Shown: in pieces, positions 1 through 6,129 of the stretch
Layout of the letters: every line of letters starts with the position of its first letter
Position numbering within the stretch: position 1 is the stretch's first letter
Made by a program: the position numbers and the translations under genes
Source: CAZDSS01 sp964508185
Lineage (GTDB): Bacteria > Pseudomonadota > Alphaproteobacteria > Sphingomonadales > Govanellaceae
Assembly (NCBI GenBank): GCA_964508185.1
Contig: CAZDSS010000088.1
Coordinates: 1 to 10,972 of the forward strand
DNA length: 10,972 nt
Direction of reading: 5' to 3'
Notes under the pieces: model-generated
The model's input: the letters and a program-made list of their open reading frames with translations, nothing else
What the model was told of the DNA's origin: nothing
Databases searched by the model: none

Positions 1-409
1 GGATGCCGTCCACGCGCAGGGGATAGATCACGTTCTCGAAGATCGACATGGGGAACGGATTGGGCTTCTGGAACACCATGCCCATGCGTTTCCTGAGCGC
101 GATCACGTCGGTGCGGCGGTCATAGATGTTCTCGCCGTCGAGCGATATCTCGCCCCGCGTCGTCAGGCCGTCGATCAGATCGTTCATGCGGTTGAGGGCG
201 CGAAGAAGCGTCGACTTGCCGCAGCCCGAAGGGCCGATGAGCGCCGTGACCAGCCCCCGCTCCACCGTCATGGTGACGTCATGGAGCGCCTGCGACGTTC
301 CGTACCATAGGCAGAAATCGCGGATCCGGATGCTTTCGCCCTGGGCGCCGCGCTTCACGTGATAGATCGTCGGGTCGTAACGGTGGGCGGTCTTGAGGTC
401 AGCGGACAT
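1..409 (-). CDS. pstB: Phosphate ABC transporter ATP-binding protein PstB (3' end outside window)
   Basis: This is the ATPase that powers the PstSCAB high-affinity phosphate importer, acting on the cytoplasmic face of the inner membrane. The first 136 codons are visible. The Walker A motif GPSGCGKST lies near residues 59-67, and the Q-loop region reads MVFQKPNPFPMSIFENV, a sequence typical of PstB. The ABC signature, Walker B and H-loop fall beyond the left edge. The ATG at 409 is chosen because AAGGAG (422-417) sits 7 bases upstream. The Walker A motif then starts some 15-20 residues later than in short PstB proteins, so there is a modest N-terminal extension. The gene starts 17 bases after the pstA stop, and its ribosome-binding site lies in that gap, which indicates co-transcription and probably coupled translation. 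PhoU and PhoB/PhoR genes often follow but are not in the window. Confidence 0.96.
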   Translation of the reverse strand, partial: MSADLKTAHRYDPTIYHVKRGAQGESIRIRDFCLWYGTSQALHDVTMTVERGLVTALIGPSGCGKSTLLRALNRMNDLIDGLTTRGEISLDGENIYDRRTDVIALRKRMGMVFQKPNPFPMSIFENVIYPLRVDGI

Positions 410-426
410 GACTGTGCTCCTTTCGG

Positions 427-2184
427 TCAGAACTGGCTTCCGGCGAATTTCCGCTTCAGCCGGTTCCTGACCATGATGGCGGTGATGTTCATGACGGCGA
501 TCAGCGAGATGAGCAGCATGGTGGTGACGAAGACCATGGGCTTGCCCGCTTCCGAATTGCGCGACTGGAAGCCCACGTCATAGATGTGGAAGCCGAGATG
601 CATGAAGCTGCGCTCCAGATGGATGAAGGGGAAATAGCCGTCGATGGGCAGTTCGGGCGCGAGCTTCACCACGCCCACCAGCATCAGGGGCGCGACCTCC
701 CCCGCCCCGCGGGCCATGGCGAGGATGACGCCGGTCATGATCCCCGGCATGGCGCGGGGCAGCACGATATGGCGGATGGTCTGCCATTTGGACGCCCCGC
801 AGGCGAGCGAGCCCTCGCGCATGGAGCGGGGCACGGCGGCGAGCGCCTCCTCCGTCGCGACGATGACGACGGGCACGGTGAGGAGCGCCATGGTAAGCGA
901 CGCCCAGAGGAGACCGCCGGTGCCGAAGGTGGGGTTTGGCAGGCGTTCCGCATAAAAGAGTGCGTCGATCCGCGCGCCCAGCACATAGGCGAAGAAGCCG
1001 AGGCCGAACACGCCATAGACGATGGACGGCACCCCGGCGAGATTGTTGACGCAGATGCGCACCGCCGAGACGAGCCGACCCTGCTTCGCATATTCGCGAA
1101 GATAAAGGGCGGTCATCACGCCGAAGGGTGTGACGACGAGGACGAGGAGCAAGGTGAGCGCCGCCGTGCCGAAGATCGCGGGCAGCACGCCCCCTTCCGT
1201 ATTTGCTTCCCGCGGCTCGTCCGACAGGAACTCCCACCAGCGGGAGACATAGACATGCACCTTCTCGACGAAGCTCAGATCGTTCGCCGCATAGGCGCGC
1301 ACCAGCTGGTGGAGGGGAAAGGTCCTGGCGACGCCATTCACGTCGGCGAGCGTCACGGTGATCCGCGCATTTTCGCGGCGCAGCTCCCCCGCCTTGCGGG
1401 CAAGCCTTTCATGCTCCGCCTCAAGCGCCGCGCTTCTGGCGGCGAATGCATCGGATGCCGCGCGGTATTCGGGGCTGTCGAGCGCCTTTTCAAGCGCGAG
1501 CTTGCGGAGCTGCAGGCGGCCCCCTTCAAGCTCGTGATTGATGCGGCCGATCTCGCCGCGCTCGATCTCGCGGATCTGTTCGGTCCGCCGCCGCACGTCG
1601 TCATGAGCGGCGGCGAAGGCGGGGTCATCGATGGATGCGACCGGCAGGGGAACGCCGTCGCGCGCGACGCTCACGAGGGTTCCGACGAAGGGGCCCCATT
1701 CCCGCCGCTCCACGAACAGCATGTCCTTCGGATATTCGACCTTCGCCACGGTCTCTTCCGACACCCAGCGGAAATCCTCGCCATAGAGATCGTAGTTGCC
1801 GGTGCGATAGAGGATGCGGTGCAGGACGCCACCATTCGCCGCGACCTTGTCCCGCCATGCGGGGGAAAGGCTTGAGAGAAGTTCCGGCTGTGGGCGGTAG
1901 GTTTCCTCCCTGAACGGTTCGCCCGCGATCCTGGCGCCATCGGCCAGGGTCACCACGGCGACGGGCTTGGGGATGAAGGTGATGATGCCGTTCCAGAGGA
2001 CGAGGGCGAGGAAGCCCAGGATCATGATGATCCCGAGGCCGAGCGCGCCGCCCAGGGTCCAGAGACAGGGCTCGCCGAGAAAGCGGATGCTGGTCGCCGC
2101 CTTGCGCGGCGGGGCGTCTTCACGCGCCGGAGCCACGGCCTCCGCTTCCGCCGTTCGAACGATGCTTGCCATGTCATTCACCAC
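427..2184 (-). CDS. pstA: Phosphate ABC transporter permease PstA, long form with periplasmic coiled-coil insert
   Basis: One of the two inner-membrane permease subunits of the Pst phosphate importer. It has 585 residues, about twice the roughly 300 of the E. coli type. The order is: a cytoplasmic tail (1-40); a first membrane segment (about 43-68, LGLGIIMILGFLALVLW); a large periplasmic region (about 70-330) containing a charged heptad-like coiled coil (about 198-273); then the standard permease core (about 333-580). The coupling (EAA) loop starts near residue 444 with EEALAAVPRSMREGSLACGA. Long PstA proteins with such an N-terminal region (DUF3333-like) are known from Pseudomonas and Vibrio. 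The start is a GTG at 2184, preceded after 6 bases by AGGAA, which overlaps the pstC stop TAG; a GTG at 2181 and an ATG at 2172 are less well spaced. The gap from the pstC stop is only 9 bases. PhoB control is inferred from the operator upstream of pstS. Confidence 0.95.
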   Translation of the reverse strand: MVNDMASIVRTAEAEAVAPAREDAPPRKAATSIRFLGEPCLWTLGGALGLGIIMILGFLALVLWNGIITFIPKPVAVVTLADGARIAGEPFREETYRPQPELLSSLSPAWRDKVAANGGVLHRILYRTGNYDLYGEDFRWVSEETVAKVEYPKDMLFVERREWGPFVGTLVSVARDGVPLPVASIDDPAFAAAHDDVRRRTEQIREIERGEIGRINHELEGGRLQLRKLALEKALDSPEYRAASDAFAARSAALEAEHERLARKAGELRRENARITVTLADVNGVARTFPLHQLVRAYAANDLSFVEKVHVYVSRWWEFLSDEPREANTEGGVLPAIFGTAALTLLLVLVVTPFGVMTALYLREYAKQGRLVSAVRICVNNLAGVPSIVYGVFGLGFFAYVLGARIDALFYAERLPNPTFGTGGLLWASLTMALLTVPVVIVATEEALAAVPRSMREGSLACGASKWQTIRHIVLPRAMPGIMTGVILAMARGAGEVAPLMLVGVVKLAPELPIDGYFPFIHLERSFMHLGFHIYDVGFQSRNSEAGKPMVFVTTMLLISLIAVMNITAIMVRNRLKRKFAGSQF

Positions 2185-2193
2185 GAAACATTC

Positions 2194-4830
2194 CTAGAGT
2201 TGCGCCGCGCGCTTGCGGAAGCGCTGCCGGATCACCTCGGCGGCGGTATTGACCACGAAGGTCATGACGAACAGGACGAGAGCGGCGAGGAACAGCATGC
2301 GGTAGAGGGTGCCGTCCTTGACCGCTTCGGGAAGCTCCACCGCGATATTGGCCGAGAGCGCCCGAAGCCCGTTGAAGATGTTCCAGTCCATGAGCGGGGT
2401 GTTGCCCGCGGCCATGACCACGATCATGGTCTCGCCCACCGCGCGGCCCATGCCGATCATGACGGCGGCGAAGATGCCGCTCATGGCCGTCGGCAGGATG
2501 ACGGTGGTCGCCATCTGCCAGGGCGTCGCGCCGCAGCCCAGGGCCGCCGCGCGCAGATGCTCGGGGACGGCGTTCAATGCATCCTCGGCGATGGTGTAGA
2601 TGATCGGGATCACCGCGAAGCCCATGGCGAAACCGATGATGACGGTGTTGCGCTGGGCGTAGGTATCGATGACCCCACCGCGGGGATCGAGCCCGACGGC
2701 GACCATCAGCGCCGCCATGGGCCAAGCGATCATGAAGGTCGCGGCGATGGTCGCGAGCCAGCGCGCGAGATCCATGAGCCCCGCCTGCAGCCTGTCGCGC
2801 CCACGAATGCGAGCATCCCACGCGCGGCCGATCACCCGCTCAACTCCCATATGAACGGTGACGAAGACGAGGGGCGCGAGCAGGAACGCCGTGAACGGCA
2901 CGCTCGAGCCCGCGTCGCCATTGGCCCAGGCCTTGAAGTCCCCCGCGAACAGCAGGCGCTCGAAGAGCGACGCGAACTGGCAGGCGATCCAGCCGAAGCC
3001 GAGGATGGTCGCGATCATGAGCAGGAATTTCGGCAGGTCGCCGTAGCGGAGCGCCACCGGCCCCGGCACCAGCTGCCACAGATGGGCGCCGATCAGAAGG
3101 CCGAGCGGGATCGAGATGAAGGCGAGCACCACCGCGGCGATCCAGGTCTCGACGATGGGAGCGAGGATCAGCGCCGCGATGAAGCCGAGCACCACCGACG
3201 GCAGGGACGCCATCATCTCCATGGTCGGCTTCACCACCGCCCGCACCCGGGCATGGACGAATTCGGACGTGTAGATCGCGGCGCCTAATGCGATCGGGAT
3301 CGCGAACAGCAGGGAATAGACCGTCGCCTTGATGGTGCCGAAGATCAAGGGCACCAGCGACAGCTTGGGCTCGAAGCTGTCATTGCCGGAGGACGACTGC
3401 CAGGTGAAGGTGGGCTCGTCATAGCCTTCGTACCACACCTTGCCGAAGATGGTGCCGAGGGTCGTCTCGGGATGCGGCGCGTCCACCGCCCAGACATGGA
3501 GCCGGTCGCGATCGTCGAGCGCCACGACCGCGTTCTGCCGGGGGGCGAGAGACAGGCTGCGGAAGCCGCCCGCCCCTTCGGCCTTGAGCTTCAGCAGGGT
3601 CTGCTCGCTGGTCGCATGGCGCAGCCAGATCTCGCCCGCCGCATCGGCGGTCGCGAACATCTTGCCGCGCTGGCCGACGGAAATGTGGGTAATCGCTGCG
3701 CCCTGCGGCTCGAGCTCGTGGGCGAGCACCAGCGTCTCGCCATCGCTGGATTCCGCATCCTCCCGCGCGAGCAGGAAGAATATGCGGACCGAGCCGTCGG
3801 AGCCGCCGACGACGAGCGATTGTTCGCCGATGAGATATTCGAGGAGCGTCACCTCCGCCCCCCGCGGCGCGAGATCGAGCCGCTCCACAAGGCGGGGGGC
3901 CTCGAAATCCCGCGCGTCATAGCGCCAGATCATGCCGTCGCGGGCGGCGACATAGACCGCGCTCGCATCGCCGCGCATCAAGACCTTCGCCACCTCCGCT
4001 TCCGGCGGCAGGTCGGGAAGGACGGCGGATGAGAGCCGCAGGGTCTCCTTGCCGGTGAGCAGGTTGCGGCGGGATTCCGTGCGGCTGATGCGCACGACAT
4101 TCGCCGCGTCCACCGTGACGAAGGCGCGGGTCGGCCGCTCCACCGTGCCGCCGATGCGGTAATCGATGGCGCGGATCGCCTGACCGGACACCGCCTGCGG
4201 CTCGTCCTGCAGGACGCGCACGGCGGTGACGCGGTACTGGCCGCCGGGAATCGCCGTATAGATCGCGCGGCCGTCGGTGAGCTCGCCATCGGATATGCGC
4301 GTCAATCCTTCGGGAAGGTCGGACGCGGGAATGACACTGGCGGTGATCGAAAGGCGCGCGAGCATGAGATTGCCGTCGGCGAAGCCGAAGGCGAGCTCGC
4401 GGCCGTCGATGCTGCGGTCGAAGGCCGTCACCTCCCGCCCGGCCAAATCGACGGCGGTGGCGGCGATGGTGCGGCCGGTCCGGATATGGGTCGCCCGAAG
4501 TTCGCCGGTCGCCAGGATGCTGACGGCGACCGCGCGGTGCTCGTCCACCACCTGGGCGAGGACCCGGTCGGCGGGAATGGAGACGGCGACGCTCCCCTGC
4601 CCCTCGACCCGGCTTCCCGTGAACAGCGGGACCACCACATTGGCAAGAAACACCATGATGCCGAGCACGGCGGCGATGACGCCGAGCCCGCCGATGGTGA
4701 TGGTCCAGTCGGCGAGGCGGTCGAGCAGGATCACCGAACGTCTGGTGGTCCTGTCCCGCCGGTGACGGATGGGCGAAGGATCCCCGCCGGCGCCCGCTGT
4801 CATGCCGCCGGGCCTGTCACGCGCGTCCAT
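2194..4830 (-). CDS. pstC: Phosphate ABC transporter permease PstC, very long form with propeller-like periplasmic domain
   Basis: The second permease subunit of the Pst importer, pairing with PstA. At 878 residues it is far longer than the roughly 320-residue E. coli type and belongs to the enlarged PstC subfamily. A cytoplasmic tail is followed by a membrane segment at about 44-70. A periplasmic region of about 400 residues follows, with recurrent WD40-like strand motifs (DGMIWRYD, GGSDGSVRIFFL, AGEIWLRHATS, RDRLHVWAVD), suggesting a beta-propeller. The permease core begins near 486 (FEPKLSLVPLIFGT). It contains an additional hydrophobic stretch before the coupling loop, which starts near 749 (EDALNAVPEHLRAAALGCGA). 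The ATG at 4830 has AAGGA 6 bases upstream; the in-frame ATG at 4803 lacks comparable support. The gene follows pstS after 88 bases containing a stem-loop. The propeller assignment comes from motif appearance only. Confidence 0.95.
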   Translation of the reverse strand: MDARDRPGGMTAGAGGDPSPIRHRRDRTTRRSVILLDRLADWTITIGGLGVIAAVLGIMVFLANVVVPLFTGSRVEGQGSVAVSIPADRVLAQVVDEHRAVAVSILATGELRATHIRTGRTIAATAVDLAGREVTAFDRSIDGRELAFGFADGNLMLARLSITASVIPASDLPEGLTRISDGELTDGRAIYTAIPGGQYRVTAVRVLQDEPQAVSGQAIRAIDYRIGGTVERPTRAFVTVDAANVVRISRTESRRNLLTGKETLRLSSAVLPDLPPEAEVAKVLMRGDASAVYVAARDGMIWRYDARDFEAPRLVERLDLAPRGAEVTLLEYLIGEQSLVVGGSDGSVRIFFLLAREDAESSDGETLVLAHELEPQGAAITHISVGQRGKMFATADAAGEIWLRHATSEQTLLKLKAEGAGGFRSLSLAPRQNAVVALDDRDRLHVWAVDAPHPETTLGTIFGKVWYEGYDEPTFTWQSSSGNDSFEPKLSLVPLIFGTIKATVYSLLFAIPIALGAAIYTSEFVHARVRAVVKPTMEMMASLPSVVLGFIAALILAPIVETWIAAVVLAFISIPLGLLIGAHLWQLVPGPVALRYGDLPKFLLMIATILGFGWIACQFASLFERLLFAGDFKAWANGDAGSSVPFTAFLLAPLVFVTVHMGVERVIGRAWDARIRGRDRLQAGLMDLARWLATIAATFMIAWPMAALMVAVGLDPRGGVIDTYAQRNTVIIGFAMGFAVIPIIYTIAEDALNAVPEHLRAAALGCGATPWQMATTVILPTAMSGIFAAVMIGMGRAVGETMIVVMAAGNTPLMDWNIFNGLRALSANIAVELPEAVKDGTLYRMLFLAALVLFVMTFVVNTAAEVIRQRFRKRAAQL

Positions 4831-4836
4831 GGGGAA

Positions 4837-4841
4837 TCCTT
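4837..4841 (-). promoter_or_regulatory. Ribosome-binding site of pstC
   Basis: AAGGA is read on the minus strand 6 bases before the ATG at 4830. It decides between this start and the in-frame ATG 27 bases further in. Confidence 0.7.
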
Positions 4842-4876
4842 CTCCACATCATGCTCTGGATGCTCCTTGTCGGACG

Positions 4877-4910
4877 GCCGCGGCGGGGGACAAGTGAAAT
4901 CCGCCGCGGC
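4877..4910 (-). other. Intercistronic stem-loop between pstS and pstC
   Basis: A perfect 10-bp inverted repeat (GCCGCGGCGG at 4877-4886 and CCGCCGCGGC at 4901-4910) encloses a 14-base loop and starts 8 bases after the pstS stop codon in the direction of transcription. No U-tract follows, so it does not look like a strong intrinsic terminator. Such hairpins after a binding-protein gene, as between malE and malF, are known to stabilise the upstream transcript or partly reduce read-through. A similar role here, giving more PstS than PstC/PstA/PstB, is an inference. Confidence 0.65.
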
Positions 4911-4918
4911 AGCCAGGC

Positions 4919-5890
4919 TCATTTCAGGCCGAAGGCCGCGAGATCGGCGTCGGCGATTTCCTTGTTCACGGGGAAGAAGCCGTCCTTCACCACCGCCTGC
5001 TGCCCCTCGGCGGAATAGACGTAGCGGATGAACTCGCCGCGCAGCGGGTCGAGCGGCTGGTTCGGGTTCTTGTTCACATAGATGTAGAGGAAGCGGGCGA
5101 TGGGATAGTCGCCGGAATAGGCGTTCTCCGCATTGGGCTCATGACATTCCTCACCGGCGCGGGTCGCAAGCGGCACGAACTTCACGTCCGCCGTCTTGTA
5201 GCCGACGCCCGAATAGCCGATCCCGGCCTTGTCGCTCGCCACCCCCTGCACCACGGTGGAGGAGCCGGGCTGTTCCTTGACGCTGTCCTTGTAGTCGCCG
5301 TCGAACAGGGCGACTTCCTTGAAATAGCCGTAGGTGCCGGACGCCGAGTTGCGGCCGTAGATGGAGATGGGGCGGTTCGCCCATTCGCCGGTGAGGCCGA
5401 GCTGCCCCCAGGTGACGATATCCTCCTTCGCGCCGCCGCGGCGGGTCTTGGAGAAGATGGCGTCCACCTGTTGGAGGGTCAGGCACTTCACCGGATTGTC
5501 CTTGTGCACATAGACCGCGATCGCATCCACCGCGGCGCGGATGGGCTGCGGCTTGTAGCCGAACTTCTGCTCGAACTGGTCGATCTCCGCCGCCTTCATG
5601 GGCCGCGACATGGGACCGAAATGGGCGGTGCCGGCAATGAGGGCGACGGGCGCGGTCGAGGAGCCCTTGCCCTCGATCTCGATCTTCACGTTGGGGTAAT
5701 GGGCGTTGAAGCCTTCGCCCCAAAGCGTCATCAGGTTGTTCAGGGTGTCCGAGCCGATGGACTTGAGATTGCCCGAAATGCCGCTTGTCGCCTGATAGGC
5801 GGGGAGCGCCGGATCGATGCCCTGGGCCGCGGCTGCGCCGGGAATGGTTGCAAGACCGGCCACCGCGATGACTGCCGCCAATGATTTCAT
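4919..5890 (-). CDS. pstS: Periplasmic phosphate-binding protein PstS
   Basis: The periplasmic solute-binding protein that captures inorganic phosphate and delivers it to PstC/PstA. The product has 323 residues. It starts with a Sec-type signal peptide (MKS, hydrophobic run LAAVIAVAGLATIPG, cleavage near AAA-A/QG around residue 23). Phosphate-site motifs of the family are present: IGSDTLNNLM, the GKGSSTAP turn, FGPMSRPMK and YGRNSASGTYGYFKE. The ATG at 5890 is chosen because of the strong AGGAGG ribosome-binding site at 5905-5900 and because it places the signal peptide at the N-terminus. The frame stays open upstream to 6085, but that extension would run through the operator and bury the signal sequence. 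It is the first gene of the pst operon; a Pho box lies 88 bases upstream of the start codon. Confidence 0.97.
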   Translation of the reverse strand: MKSLAAVIAVAGLATIPGAAAAQGIDPALPAYQATSGISGNLKSIGSDTLNNLMTLWGEGFNAHYPNVKIEIEGKGSSTAPVALIAGTAHFGPMSRPMKAAEIDQFEQKFGYKPQPIRAAVDAIAVYVHKDNPVKCLTLQQVDAIFSKTRRGGAKEDIVTWGQLGLTGEWANRPISIYGRNSASGTYGYFKEVALFDGDYKDSVKEQPGSSTVVQGVASDKAGIGYSGVGYKTADVKFVPLATRAGEECHEPNAENAYSGDYPIARFLYIYVNKNPNQPLDPLRGEFIRYVYSAEGQQAVVKDGFFPVNKEIADADLAAFGLK

Positions 5891-5899
5891 GGGATCACA

Positions 5900-5905
5900 C
5901 CTCCT
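5900..5905 (-). promoter_or_regulatory. Ribosome-binding site of pstS
   Basis: AGGAGG on the minus strand lies 9 bases before the ATG at 5890. It is the strongest Shine-Dalgarno sequence in the window, fitting a highly expressed binding protein, and it rules out the longer upstream reading of the frame. Confidence 0.8.
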
Positions 5906-5956
5906 GATGGGTTCGCCTGGGGCTTCATGCCCGCAGGCACCTTCTACCGGCGGCCC

Positions 5957-5963
5957 ATGACGG
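5957..5963 (-). promoter_or_regulatory. Possible additional Pho half-site
   Basis: CCGTCAT on the minus strand matches the PhoB half-site CTGTCAT at 6 of 7 positions. It starts exactly 22 bases (two 11-base periods) downstream of the second half-site of the main Pho box. The heptamer in the intervening period (GTGCAGC) is a poor match. Phasing supports a second, weaker PhoB dimer site, but chance is not excluded. Confidence 0.35.
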
Positions 5964-5978
5964 AATTGCTGCACTGAC

Positions 5979-5996
5979 GTTTCAGTTTTGTGACAG
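5979..5996 (-). promoter_or_regulatory. Pho box (PhoB operator) upstream of pstS
   Basis: The minus strand reads CTGTCACAAAACTGAAAC: two 7-base half-sites (CTGTCAC and CTGAAAC) separated by the A-rich spacer AAAA, giving the 11-base repeat period of the known PhoB consensus CTGTCAT-A/T-rich-CTGTCA. The 3' edge lies 88 bases upstream of the pstS start codon. In PhoB-activated promoters this box replaces the -35 element; no convincing -10 hexamer was seen about 10 bases downstream (the sequence there is AATTCC). Position, sequence and neighbouring gene all agree, so confidence is fairly high even without experiment. Confidence 0.82.
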
Positions 5997-5999
5997 CGG

Positions 6000-6020
6000 G
6001 CCCGCCCCATGACGGCGGGC
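6000..6020. repeat. Short inverted repeat between Pho box and acylase gene
   Basis: GCCCGCC (6000-6006) and GGCGGGC (6014-6020) form a perfect 7-bp inverted repeat around a 7-base loop, CCATGAC. It starts 4 bases beyond the Pho box, inside the divergent pstS/acylase intergenic region of 239 bases. It could be a protein-binding dyad or an RNA hairpin in the acylase leader. No T-tract is present. In DNA this GC-rich, such repeats also arise by chance. Confidence 0.4.
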
Positions 6021-6129
6021 GACGCCATTTCGCACCCCGGAGCCCCCTTCCGCCCGCGATTTCCTTCACGCGAGGCCCGCCTCAAGCGTCTCGGCGGATC
6101 ATCACGAAAACCATATCCGGGGAAAACAC

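Noticed and set aside
2200..3288. A long plus-strand open frame opposite pstC
   Set aside because: Its product is a His/Arg/Asp-rich low-complexity shadow, and the minus strand encodes a clear permease here.
5891..6085. An N-terminal extension of PstS to a start at 6085
   Set aside because: It would translate the Pho box region and bury the signal peptide, and the strong ribosome-binding site at 5905-5900 marks the start at 5890.
6111..6117. A CATATC sequence as a -10 element for the acylase
   Set aside because: It matches only 3 of 6 consensus bases, lies too close to the start codon to leave a normal leader with the ribosome-binding site, and has no -35 partner at suitable distance.
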